Source of the DNA: Apostichopus japonicus
Lineage: Eukaryota; Echinodermata; Holothuroidea; Aspidochirotida; Stichopodidae
DNA: 60,000 nucleotides
Assembly: GCF_037975245.1 (NCBI RefSeq)
Contig: NC_092580.1
Coordinates: 21,626,501 to 21,686,500 of the forward strand
Direction of reading: 5' to 3'
Shown here: positions 24,802 to 35,300 of the stretch, one piece after another
How the letters are laid out: every line of letters starts with the position of its first letter
Position numbering within the stretch: position 1 is the stretch's first letter
Translations under genes and position numbers: made by a program
Notes under the pieces: generated by a model
The model's database searches: none
The model's input: the letters and a program-made list of their open reading frames with translations, nothing else
What the model was told of the DNA's origin: nothing

Positions 24802-26552
24802 TTTTACAGTATTGTACAGAACAGCACACTCTTTTGACTCATCCTTTGGAACTGAAGTCATGTATCGTCTGCAAATACTTACTGTACAAGCGAAGTTTGT
24901 AAATAGTATAACGTCAAACAGTGATATAGGTATTGTCTCGTGACTATGCATACGGTATCCGATACGTAAACTAATATAGTTATTTATACAGTTCGTTTCC
25001 TCTCATCCCCTATGATAACATTTAATTTCAATTTACAAGGAAGAAAATGGACATGACAAAGAATATTATCTATATTTAAGCTTACAAATCTATAAGCTTG
25101 AAAATATCGAAGCATATATCAGGCGCTGATATGTATTTATGAAATAGTATTGGAACTGTCCTTTTGTAGGCCTACGTAAGTTTAGTTCAGGGAGTGTCTA
25201 ATAAATTTTACATGATGGAAACTAAAACACGGGACAGATAACGAAGTGGAACTTTGGACGCATATATATGGACTACCTGTGTAATAAAACTTTGATAAAG
25301 TGGCAATTTGTTTATTCACCGGAACGATAAAGAATATGTGTTTATGCTTACTGGTACATTGGGGAATGGACTATACTTACTGGTCGTACGGGATGCGCAA
25401 GGATATGGGCGAGCTGGTTGGAAGGGAATGTTTCACGTTAAACCTTGTTAAATCCTCGACCCATCTAATCCTTGGCCATCGGTTTCCCCAAGTTAATCGT
25501 TAACCCCTCCCCCATTGCATATTTTAATCATATGTATCAATGTATTGTATATGTAATGTACTTGGCAGATTATATATATAGGCTAGTATATTATACATTT
25601 ACGGTACAATGTGAATCGCACAGTGTGTTTGCTGTTTAAAAAAAAAATCCCTCCCGACTAACGTATAGGGGACTAAACCTTTATGGGAGGGCCAGAGGCG
25701 AATGAAAGATTTTATAATAGAGTGGGTACTGTCCTGGGGTAGTATAAGTCGTCTCCTTTGTATGGGGATTCCCCTCCCCCCTCCCCTCCCCCCAGAATAT
25801 TTGTTAGAAACTTAAATGTACATTCTGATCCATATCTAGAAATAAATGAGGTCTATATAGTAACCCTAAACGCAAGGTTTTGCTTATAAATACTAAGGTT
25901 GCCAAAAAAAGGGGAGGGGGGGGGGGGGCTTAGGAATGTTCCAGGTTTTCCCGAATATATTCCTAAGCCGAGACCTTCTCAAGAACAACGCTTATTACAG
26001 TTGGGAATATTGTGACGTTATAAATTACGAGTGAAAATCTAAGGAATTAGCGAGGCGTGAACATATTTGAATACTTTTCCCCACTTCTCTATCATAATTA
26101 CAATAGACCCTATGCAACTGAGCTAACGGACGACAACATGTACTCAGCAGAATCATATTTCCTTTGGTTTCCGTCTTTCAGAGTAAGGTGACACTTTATG
26201 TTATGGCTATATCCTGTCCTAGATACACATATATTGACGCACATGTTACACGTGACAAGCGTTAGACTGTTCCCTGGTATCCTGCTGATGGCGCATGCTT
26301 CAATTGATTTGGAGCATATCACGCGTCCCTTTCATCAATGCTGTTCAACAGAAGACATTGTCTGTAATTCCCTTTACTTATATTATGATTATACAACGCA
26401 AACGGTGGTCGTAACTTTATCGTAGCATTCGTCGCCAGCATTTATCCTGTATATATGTTTTGTATACAATAATTGTACACTGTAGGGTCGAAATATACTG
26501 AGTATGGCATTGAAAAGGGAAGTGAGAGTAGTCCTTCAGTTATACATAAGCG
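24802..26552. other. intergenic stretch, no gene supported
   Basis: Upstream of the CRT-like gene. It contains several G/C homopolymer runs (25757-25794, 25915-25929) and only short overlapping frames with no recognisable domain. No repeat ends could be paired. Confidence 0.5.
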
Positions 26553-27075
26553 TTATGGCAAGCCGTTTTAACTTTGTAAATTGCACTTAAGTAGAATTGT
26601 ATTTTACTTAAGCTTAATTGTAATCCACACAAGTAAAGTTCAATTTAGTTTAAGTTGAATTGAATTAAGCTTAAGAAAAATACAATTCTACTTAAGTAAA
26701 ATACAATCCCTTGCATTAACTGCAAGACCACATTTTGCACTGTGTTGTGATACTTGAGAGAATTCGGTCACAAAACCAGAAAGATCAGTAGAACTAGAAG
26801 CGACAGCCATGTTGTAATACTGTAGCATGCAAAGCATTGGCGACCGATCCTTCACTTTCACTTAAGCTAAATTGTATTTTACTTAAGTAGAATTGAATTT
26901 TACATAAGTAAAATGCAATTATATTTAGCTTTAGTGCATTTTTATTCTACCTAAGTAGAATTTCACTTTTGCTTAAGGTAAATTATCTGCAATTGAATTC
27001 AAAGTTAAGCTTAAAAGAAAGTTTGGAATTCAATTAAGTAGAATAAGGATGTCAATGATAAAACGGCTTGCCATA
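26553..27075. mobile_element. palindromic miniature transposon built of CTTAAG-type motifs
   Basis: Ends TTATGGCAAGCCGTTTTA and its inverse at 27058-27075. The flanks share AGCG on both sides (4-bp duplication), or the element can be read as TGGCAAGCCG inserted at a TA dinucleotide, as Tc1/mariner-type elements do. The interior is filled with variants of ACTTAAGTAGAATTG and its inverse, giving many small nested palindromes. No coding frame. Superfamily undecided. Confidence 0.75.
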
Positions 27076-27471
27076 AAGCGACGGTAGTGAGGGATGGGTG
27101 GGTTGGCAGCATTTGGAAGCGGAGAGGAGAGGTGGAGGGTGTATGCTTATTTCCTCACTTTACAACCTCGGAGAATTTGATAATCCGTCACTGGATAACC
27201 CACCAGGATCATTTGACTTAGCAATGGTAAGTAGTACCTCGCAATGAAAGTATCAACTAATACAGAACGATGTCGTATAACTTGTAGGCATTTTCGATTC
27301 GATTGAATCCTAGGCGGGAACAAATGCGGTATGAATAATAAAACGAATATTAAAGCAAAATGGGGGAGGGGCGGGACAGATCGGGGACTTTGGAATTGGG
27401 CAGGTTTGCTTGGCTGAGTCCGAAAAGTACCCCCTATGGGAATTCCTTTACGTCTATGAATGGACGCTACC
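27076..27471. other. intergenic stretch between transposons
   Basis: No gene. Contains TAATCCGTCACTGGATAACC, which resembles a stray miniature-element end, but no partner end was found. Confidence 0.4.
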
Positions 27472-27509
27472 GTCTATATCAGAGCCGTATATACGGCTCT
27501 GGTCTATAT
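27472..27509. mobile_element. P-element-like excision footprint: 22-bp palindrome with 8-bp TSDs
   Basis: GTCTATAT (27472-27479), then CAGAGCCG + TATATA + CGGCTCTG (27480-27501), then GTCTATAT again (27502-27509). The palindrome equals the first 14 bases of the left TIR joined to the last 14 of the right TIR of the element at 27546-32317, overlapping in the six shared bases TATATA. P-type excision is known to leave about 14-17 bases of each TIR between the two target copies, so this has the form of a repaired empty site. Confidence 0.8.
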
Positions 27510-27586
27510 TAGAGACCCTATAGTAGGAGGGTCGCTAGTCGATATCAGAGCCGTATATAGAGAGAGTTTGGCCAACTGGCGATTTG

Positions 27587-27768
27587 TGACGTCACACGCA
27601 AACCATGGGCATCAAAATAGGTCCAGATGTCGTTACCAGTTGCGCGAAACACGAAAAACATCACACACAATAGTATATCAGCTTTGGACACTGTGCTCGT
27701 TGCGAACAAACGAAGCGACTCAGAATGTCAGATTTTGACAGGCATACGAGGAACGAAATGGATATCAG
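27587..27768 (+). promoter_or_regulatory. CRE-type palindrome and a possible first exon at the P-like element's left end
   Basis: TGACGTCA, the full CREB/ATF site, lies at 27587-27594, just inside the TIR. About 30 bases further a plus-strand frame opens with ATG at 27627 and stays open for 47 codons to a usable donor TCAG|GTAATG (27768). A pyrimidine-tract acceptor CTTTGCAG at 29148 would join in frame but stop after 13 codons. No homology seen; may be chance. Confidence 0.2.
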
Positions 27769-28049
27769 GTAATGAATTAGAGTATGCGTTAGTTAATGAC
27801 TTTTACGTTTATCTTCACACCTGAAATGCGTAGAAAACTAGCTGAAAACCTGTCATTACACTTGTTTATTTTACGCCTCATAGTAGTACTAGTCCTACTT
27901 TAGTCGTACAAACGAAAAGCACACAGTCCTGGCTAGGCTAGATTACAGACGCACAACTATAGCATCAGGCCTACATTAATAGATCCTTCAATTAAATAGA
28001 GTAGGCCTACACATAAAATGACAATTTATGCTTCACTGATCATTTCAGG

Positions 28050-28259
28050 TTTGCCAAAAGTAGTTGTACCAGAGGTCATTGTCTTAAACTCCAGAAGTTA
28101 CAAAGTAGGATTAATATTCGGCATAACTTTTTCTCTAAAGTCTAATACAAGGGTTGTGAATGGATGGAATGGTTTGCCTGAGAAGGTTGAATTGCAAGTA
28201 GTGTGAATGGGTTTAAAAATGCTTTGGATGAGTACATTAAGCATTGTAATTGGGTATGA
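28050..28259 (+). pseudogene. 3' tail of a LINE reverse-transcriptase ORF, frameshifted
   Basis: Plus strand reads NTRVVNGWNGLPEKV, the C-terminal signature of non-LTR retrotransposon ORF2 proteins (RVVN.WN.LP..VV). A single frame shift near 28195 is followed by SSVNGFKNALDEYIKHCNWV and a stop at 28257-28259. It is a 5'-truncated, broken copy sitting inside the P-like element and directly followed by a SINE. Confidence 0.75.
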
Positions 28260-28290
28260 CATTTGATGTCCTCAGTTTTATTCCTGTCAT

Positions 28291-28535
28291 AGGCGGAGTG
28301 TATAGCCTAGTGGTTAACGCCGGCGTCTCCCAGTCATGAGACCCCCGGTTCGATTCCCCGCCGACAGCAAGGTGTGTCGTCTGGCAAGGGTGTTGTTCAA
28401 TAACAACTTCCCGACATGGACGTTAAATGGATGTGTGCCGAGAGATTGGCTTCGGTCAGCTTGCGAGTCTATAAGCCTTCATGGCTTCTTTCGCGAGTTC
28501 CTGCTTGCGGGAAGATCACATATACATACATACAT
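28291..28535 (+). repeat. tRNA-derived SINE, well preserved
   Basis: The head GGCGGAGTG..TAGCCTAGTGG (A box, 28301-28313) and GGTTCGATTCC (B box, 28347-28357) with CCCCGCC closing the acceptor stem resembles a tRNA with internal pol III promoter. A body follows with CATGGACGTTAAAT and TCGCGAGTTCCTGCTTGCGG, then an ATACATACATAC tail. The same body occurs at 20985-21215. It cannot be a working tRNA because the anticodon loop is not standard and the body continues. Confidence 0.85.
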
Positions 28536-29289
28536 CTTTTTTCTACTAAACTAAACTATATACTTGAGTGTAGGAGTTAGCAGTAGTTGGGAGTCTGTGG
28601 GCAAACCTAAGACTGATATTGTGGTGTTAGTTTTTCAGGAATGTAGTACTAGGCTATAGTAGGTGCAATAGATTGAATGGGTCTGTTGAGAAAAAAAAAA
28701 CCTGCAACAACTGAATACTGGTGTATGTTGTAGCTTATGTATTTTCCATTAACATATATACTATACGGTCATGTCCTTAATAAGGTTTCATGGATCACAC
28801 TGACATAGTGTGCCTACTTGTCAGTTCTGTCAACTGAGCACTGGGCTGATGACATCATTCAGTTTGTTATTATGCAGACAGCAAATGGCCATAATGATAA
28901 TTATTAATTGATACTTATTCTTCATACTGCACTTACTGGCCTTACCTGAACAGTGATGTATCAAAATGCAAGAAGTCGTTAAGCTTTTCATTTAAGAATC
29001 GTTTCAGCCTGTCCTATTTCAAACATATGATTGGCAGGTTTCCACGTTACATAGCTTATCAAAATGGAGCTGTTCTGTAAAGCAAGAAAATCACACATAT
29101 GCATGCATACAAACACACTCATATAACAATTTCTGAATATCTTTGCAGCTGCCCAAAGGTACTGGAATGCAAGCTCTGTTGGGTGAATTAAACAACCCTC
29201 ATTGTACTCTTTTATTATGGTTGGCGTAGCTGGAACCAGCAATGATGGTGATGTGGATTTGACAGTACCTAGACAAGAATTCAATAGCT

Positions 29290-29680
29290 GCTTTGTGTTG
29301 AAGTGGGTTCAACTTGCTCAAGGCCATGACAGGATGACGACTAGACATCAGGATGAATTATCTGTTGCAGAGCTCTATAAACCAGGCAGTTGTTAAAACA
29401 TCCATTGGGTGACCCTCACAGTCTACCAGGCACTGCATCGCAGAAGCAAAATGAAGTGTGTGTGATACCTTCATCTTATGAGAGTGGAATGGTATCAGTG
29501 TGGCCTCTGTCAATTTGGCTTCAAGTCTTTGTTTTCTTGAAAGCTGAGAAGATCTTTCAGTGGTTTCACACTGACCTCTGTACTTGACAATTCATGTGTA
29601 TTTGCCAGCTCAGGAGGAAGCCAGATTTTAATTACATTAACCAATGCTGACTTTTTTTTGGACATGTGGTACATCTGCAA
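29290..29680 (-). pseudogene. P-element/THAP9-type transposase fragment, broken
   Basis: Minus-strand reading, in changing frames, gives DVPHVQKK (compare the family's DxPHLLK), then IWLPPELANTHELSSTEVSV and KPLKDLLSFQ, then after a small deletion KLTEATLIPFHSHKMKV, and LTTAWFIELCNR followed by a stop codon (29358-29360) and FILMSSRHP. The last phrase corresponds to the family's TTAWFIE..W..LMSSR block. At least two frameshifts and one stop. No complete reading frame remains. Identity rests on remembered family motifs. Confidence 0.75.
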
Positions 29681-30040
29681 GGAGGTGAAGGAAGCAGTTG
29701 GAGTTGCATGGATGTGGAATCTTCTTGATAGTCTGGCAGTCTTATCCACAGATTATCCCAAAGCTTCTCCACATTGCCACATTCAGAACTTATTACATTG
29801 ATAAACTTGAAAATTGCAGGAATCTAACCAAGCACCCATCAAGGGAATTTGTTTGTATAATTATTGAAAGCTGTGACCTTCTGATGTGACAGACTAATGT
29901 GAAATAAAGGGCAGTAGATTACCTTGTAAATGAACCTTGTTATTGTTTGATTGTATCTAATGTTTGCAAAATTTTAAGTTGCATGCTACCAATTGAAGCA
30001 TAATTCTTTCTCTATTAATGGGATATAAATACTTCTCCTT

Positions 30041-30385
30041 AAAGGGTGTGAAGACTCCCGCACAAAGAAACGTCTCATGCCGGTTATCTGACCTAGTTTC
30101 GAATGCGATGTAACAGAAGTGTTAGACACCACCATTGATCCCAGAAAATACACACACAGCTTGCTACCATCTGTAAATAGACATTAGTGTACAGTCAATA
30201 CAAACATCACTGTCAATACCCACAACAGTGCACATAGCATCGTGGACATCTCAGGTCTAGATAAAAGATAACAAGGTATCAGGTTTCATTACTGTCTGCA
30301 TTTTGTAGCGACACAAAAAAAACTTCACTTGCAAGCAACGGAAAGTAAACTTTTTCAGAGCGCGGCATGCGGTTTAGAGCGAGTC
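30041..30385. repeat. probable dispersed repeat of unknown class
   Basis: A compositionally distinct block (from GTGTGAAGACTCCCGCACAA to GGTTTAGAGCGAGTC) inside the P-like element, without coding capacity. It looks like sequence I associate with repeats in holothurian genomic clones, but that is only an impression; it occurs once here. Confidence 0.3.
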
Positions 30386-31099
30386 TTCAATACCTTTAAA
30401 TATACTGCATCGGTTGTTGTCACTTGATCATTTGCTTGTGTGTGAGCTAAACAGCTTAAATAATATGTAAAAAAATAAAACAAACTTTCAAATTGCCAGA
30501 TATTTACTTGCTCAAAATCATTATCCAATCATGATTTGTTGCTATCCTTGAGTCCATTATTAAGATGATGAGGCAGATTCCCTTCAACTCTCCATGATGA
30601 AGGTAAAACCTTATATCTTAACCAACTGCCATTGAGTGCCCATTTGAAAGTTTCAAACACACAAGTGCATTGATTAAAACAAAGACTTTATTGCTGTGGT
30701 TGCAGGAACTGGATTTCAGTCTAGTACTCACTCACCAGGTTCGTCTTTATCACAGTCTGCTAACTGTGGCTTTTTATGTTAGGAGTTTTTCTTCAGAGCA
30801 CATGTCACCTTTGATTTGTAAAAAAAGTCCTGAAATTCAGGGAGTTAAAATTTACTGTCTAAAGATAATTTAAAAAGATTTTTTTTAACTTCAATCGTCA
30901 ATGTGGGTGTCAATTAAGGGAATAAGGAGTTACTGATGCAATGACTTTCTGGCATAAGTGCATTTATAATGTGTTAAAACTTGAAAGGTGTATCATACTG
31001 CATCCCCCCCCCCCCCCTCTTAATTTGCACTCCGTTGGAATGCACAGACAGTTTTGCTTATAAATGAAATACCAGTTAACACTAAATTTTCAAGTCTTC

Positions 31100-31830
31100 C
31101 TTTAAAACAGTCAAACGAAACCGTGCATTGCCTAAGCTAGGCCTACGCAATAGTTTGAACATTTCTTTATCAACATGTGGTGACAGGGCTCTTAAGATAA
31201 TTCAGTGACCAAGACAAGAGTGTAGGGTAGTCTTTGCAATAAGCATGACTAAGGCTAGGCTACCAGTACCATAATTAGCCTTGGTCTAGTGGTCTTTGAA
31301 ATGTAGCCTAGGCCCCTGCTACTTTGATAAATGATAGTTGACTGCATCCAAATTAAACCAAGGCCTAAGCTATACTTTTGGAGAAGAAAAAATTAGGCTG
31401 AATTCATGTTAGCCTAAAAAGGCTAGGCCAATGCTGACAATTAACACAAACCAAGATCATTTAACCATTTGGACACTTGTTTATGGCATACTAAAAGGGT
31501 CTATATAATTAGGCCTGTATGTGTACACAACCCACAAGTTGCCAATGAGTATAGACCTAGCCTAACTAGTTTAGGCCTAGGCTACTTTGTTTTCCTTAGG
31601 CCTAGTTTAATTGGGCCTTATACTGTGCCATATTATGTAATGTGCTATAACAGTTGTAGTAATAGCAAGAATGGTCCAGGTCTAACTAAGCCCAGGCTTA
31701 ACTTATGCTTCGGGCTTAACTAAGGATTAGGGCTGTACGTGCTCCCTAGAGGCTAGCCCACCCTTTTACATTAAACTAAAAGTGATACTTTTTTAGGCTA
31801 GGCATAACTAAGAATTAGGATAACTATATG
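31100..31830. repeat. TAGGCCTA/AGGCTAGG-rich tract
   Basis: Words such as GGCCTAGGCTAC, TTAGGCCTAG and GGCTAGGCC recur dozens of times without a fixed period. Similar but shorter tracts occur at 11795-12080 near the eefsec start and at 27885-28015. It lies between the THAP-like start and the rest of the P-like element. Confidence 0.55.
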
Positions 31831-32037
31831 TGCGACTGAAACTGCCATGCCTATGATTAGGAGAGCTGAAGTAATATTTGTGGATCGTAAAACGAGAGAG
31901 AATAGCCATGAATGTAATTACAGAAACCAGTCTGAACGTAAAATTCTCGCATTGCTTGTACATTACTCGTATTACACTAGGGCCATAGTATGGGCCTAGG
32001 CTACACAGACTTTTTTTCATTAGATCTCCATCTTGTT

Positions 32038-32140
32038 CTTTCTACTTCCAAAAAATTCCTCTTCTTTTATGGTCAGTCGGAAAATCAAACAACAATATCC
32101 ATGTTCTGACCGATTGCAGCATCCCCAGCACCATTTCTTT
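32038..32140 (-). pseudogene. possible THAP zinc-finger start of the P-like transposase, frameshifted
   Basis: About 180-280 bases inside the right TIR, one frame reads CWGCCNRSEH and another LFDFPTDHKRRGIFWK. Placed in order they resemble the THAP pattern (C-x2-4-C-x-N-R ... F-x-F-P-x-D ... R-R ... W). The location at the transposon's 5' end is where P elements carry this domain. The two halves are out of frame, so it is a fossil or an exon with a sequencing gap. Short, hence modest confidence. Confidence 0.45.
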
Positions 32141-32325
32141 CATAATTCCGTACTTTTTTCGTGTACACAAACGATAGTCTCTACACTGTGAGTATGCGTG
32201 TCGCCTGCTATAAAGTTTTCAAGTGGACCTATTTTACCACCCTGTGTGGGCGTTTTCCCTCTCGACCAATCCAAATCGGTTACATGGTTGGCCAAACTCT
32301 CTCTATATACGGCTCTGGTCGATAT

Positions 32326-35300
32326 ATATGAACAGCGCCAACGATAAAGCTTTTTGATCGTATATATATATGCAAAGATATTTGGAATAGGCAGAGAGGA
32401 CATAGGAAATGGCGGAACGGAAAAGTAAGCTGATTGCGAAGTCGAACTTCAAAATCGTTGGACTGTTTACTATAGAATTTTAAGTGAATTTTGATGTTGA
32501 AAATGGTGATCTTGATGATTTTGAAGTATTGAAGAAACGGTGATCTTGAAGTATTTGTCGTTCCTTCTGGGCCACCTTATATGACATATCGTATGTGTAT
32601 GCCCCCTCATAACATGTTTAAACATTATGGGTCTTGAACATACGTCACTCATGTTACTCACATCATGACAAGTTACACACATACTTGAAAATTTCGCATC
32701 ATTTTCTTCTTGAGATGCTTTGATGACTGAATGCCGGAAGCAATGAGCAAACAGTCTGTTAAACTTCAGAAACGGAAACAGACAGGAAAGGATGACAGCA
32801 AGTGTTGTGTAATCAAATTTAAACAAATATATTTTGTGTACTTTGAATTATTTACAGAGTTTCAAATGTGAATACAAAAACTGGCAAGGGCAGTAATCTT
32901 AACTTCTATAGAAGAAAAATTTGCACAAAAAATTCTCAGCATTTGAATTAAAAAAGAATTAAAAGAAAAAACAATAAGTATGTAACCAATTTTTACACTG
33001 CATTCAAACTTTTGTAATAATTCTTCTTTTTCTTTCACCTTTCTTCCCCCGGAGGGAACTACTGAGATGTTCAACAATGATCAAATTAAAAATAAATGAA
33101 ATTGAGTAAAATAGTAACAAATTTGACTTTGTAAATTGTAATTCATAGATGGTCTTTTTTGTTGTTTATATCTGAATATAAAGTTTTTCATATTCTAGAT
33201 ATAAGTCATTTTTTTTTTCAATGATGTCATGTACTTCTGTAACAGTCCAGATCCAGTTACACAAATTCTAGGCTATTACACCAGTCACACATACCACTAA
33301 AAACAACTTTCTCAAGGCGTCAGCATAATTGTAGGCAGGTTTGGGGGGGGGGGGGGGGTTAAGTATAGTTTTCAGACTTTCAAAGCTATTCTGTCTATTT
33401 GAGAAATTTAATTGTCTTAACTAAACACAATACCTCATTGTCTCGTTATTAGACAGAAGAGTCATATCATTCCACAAAGTACCGTTTTCCACCCCAAAAT
33501 TTTTAGCAGGCTAAATTGTTGAGACAATACTGATAATCTTTATGTAAGTATTTCTTCAAAGCAAGATAACATAATTGATTGAATTGACCGTTTTATTTCA
33601 ATGGAAAAGAGCCCACATGACGCCGCCCATTATAGAGATCCACAATTCAATGAGGGTCCAGCCATTTTATAAAAATCTGTTGTAACATTAATGCAAGAGC
33701 ACCCTGCAAAAATGTTTGTGGTTATATTTTTTCTGAACTTTTCAAAAATACAGCCATCTGTTTTCATCATTTGCTTCACCCAGAAAATTTGGCTAAGAAA
33801 TTGGGTAGGCGAAAAATTTTAACCCCTATTTCTGCCTTAAGTCTTATGTTAAATTGAGCTTGCTGATGTAAAATCCGGGAAACCCTGGCATCGGTGAAAT
33901 GGATTCAAATGTTTTATGTCCTTATGAAAGGTGATAAACATTCAAACAATAAGTGTGGGTCAACCTTGTAAGACATAAAATATAGCTACTGAATAAGATA
34001 GTGCTGTGTTTGGAATAAAATACCAAAAAATTCAGAACCAAACTGCAGAACCTTGTCATCAAAAGGATGATAAAATATACAGAAATTTGCTATTTCTTTG
34101 ATTAAAAGTGAATGTTTCACAAATCATGGCCAATCATGATCTTACCTTTAACGAATGTAAACAGCCTTCAAAACACCCAAAACATTTTTTTTTCTTCAAA
34201 GCAGTCAAGAAAAATTGTTGACAAAATACAAATGAAGGTGTCACCAAAAATTATATAACAATCCAATTGCAAAAATGAATATTGACAATGAAGTTCCCAA
34301 GATATTTCCCAAAATGAAATCATTGTATAAAATGAAATACTTAATATTAGATTTACACTTCAGAATTCTGTACTTCAAAAGAACCATAATAATAATTAAT
34401 TAAAAAAAAAATCCATATTTTAAAGTTAAAAAGTCAATAACTGCTATAAATCCAAATTATACATTGCAAATTATTACATCATACATGTGATGATTCAACT
34501 TAAACATCTCCCACTTTGATCCCTGGTTTGGATCTCCCATTGATCCAAGCCCTCTTCTCCCCCACTTAACAATGTATGAAGCCAAGATGGAAGAAATTGT
34601 CTTTACAGATGGGGGGGGGGGAGAGAGGGGGACTTCTTTGATTAAAGTACTTCCGTGTGAGTTTAAAGAAGACCTTTTTTTACTAAAGTACTTGGTGTGA
34701 GTTTAAAGACCTCTTTGGATTAAAAATGGAAACAAATCACTTGTGCTGACAAAAGTCAAACTAAATCGGAATGAGGTATAAACAAAAGAGAATAGACAAT
34801 AAGAAAAAGTGTGCTAGAACTATCTGCAATGAACATGCATAGATAATGAGGTAAATATTCAAGGATGTCAAAGGTCAACAAGATGGTTGAATTTCTGTGA
34901 GTGCTGCATAACATGGACAAATACTCCAGAAATACTCCAGATTTTCATAGAAATGAATTAGTTTTAGTTAAATGAGTTTTAAAGAAGCTGGGAACCCCAA
35001 GGGTTAGGAAGCAATTTAAAGTGGCTAGCAGTCCTCAACTGCTAGTCGAGTAATGCTCGTTACCTAACAAGCATTTACAGTCGTCACAAAGTAATTAGCT
35101 ATGAAAATTTCTCCTGAATACTAATTAACTGAAAGTTTGATAATTTTTGGGAAGAATCCGCTCGACTAACTATTGCTGGATTATTATTTTTAGTTTGCAT
35201 TTTCACGCTTCATATTCCACCAGCCGGAGTAGAGGTAGACCTCATCATTACCATAAACACACCAGATTGTATTTTGTATACTGTGTAAAGTAACAGATTC

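Larger units (their letters stand above)
27546..32317 (-). mobile_element. P-element-like (THAP-transposase) DNA transposon, decayed, 4.8 kb
   Basis: The ends are perfect 31-bp inverted repeats starting CAGAGCCGTATATAGAGAGA and closing GTTTGGCCAAC (27546-27576 and 32287-32317). Exact 8-bp duplication GTCGATAT at 27538-27545 and 32318-32325. TIRs of 31 bp and 8-bp duplications are P-superfamily traits. Inside, on the minus strand, are a broken THAP-like zinc-finger start near the right end (its 5' side) and a broken P/THAP9-type transposase segment at 29290-29680. Frameshifts and stops show it is dead, and later insertions (LINE tail, SINE) interrupt it. Target words GTCGATAT and GTCTATAT suggest a GTCNATAT preference. 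Confidence 0.85.

Noticed and set aside
28291-28362. Possible functional tRNA gene
   Set aside because: A and B boxes are good but the anticodon loop is not standard and the sequence runs straight into a SINE body that is shared with another locus.
32409-32424. ATGGCGGAACGGAAAA followed by a GTAAGC donor on the plus strand, a possible 16-base first exon with a YY1-like start
   Set aside because: No downstream plus-strand exon could be found to join it within the window.
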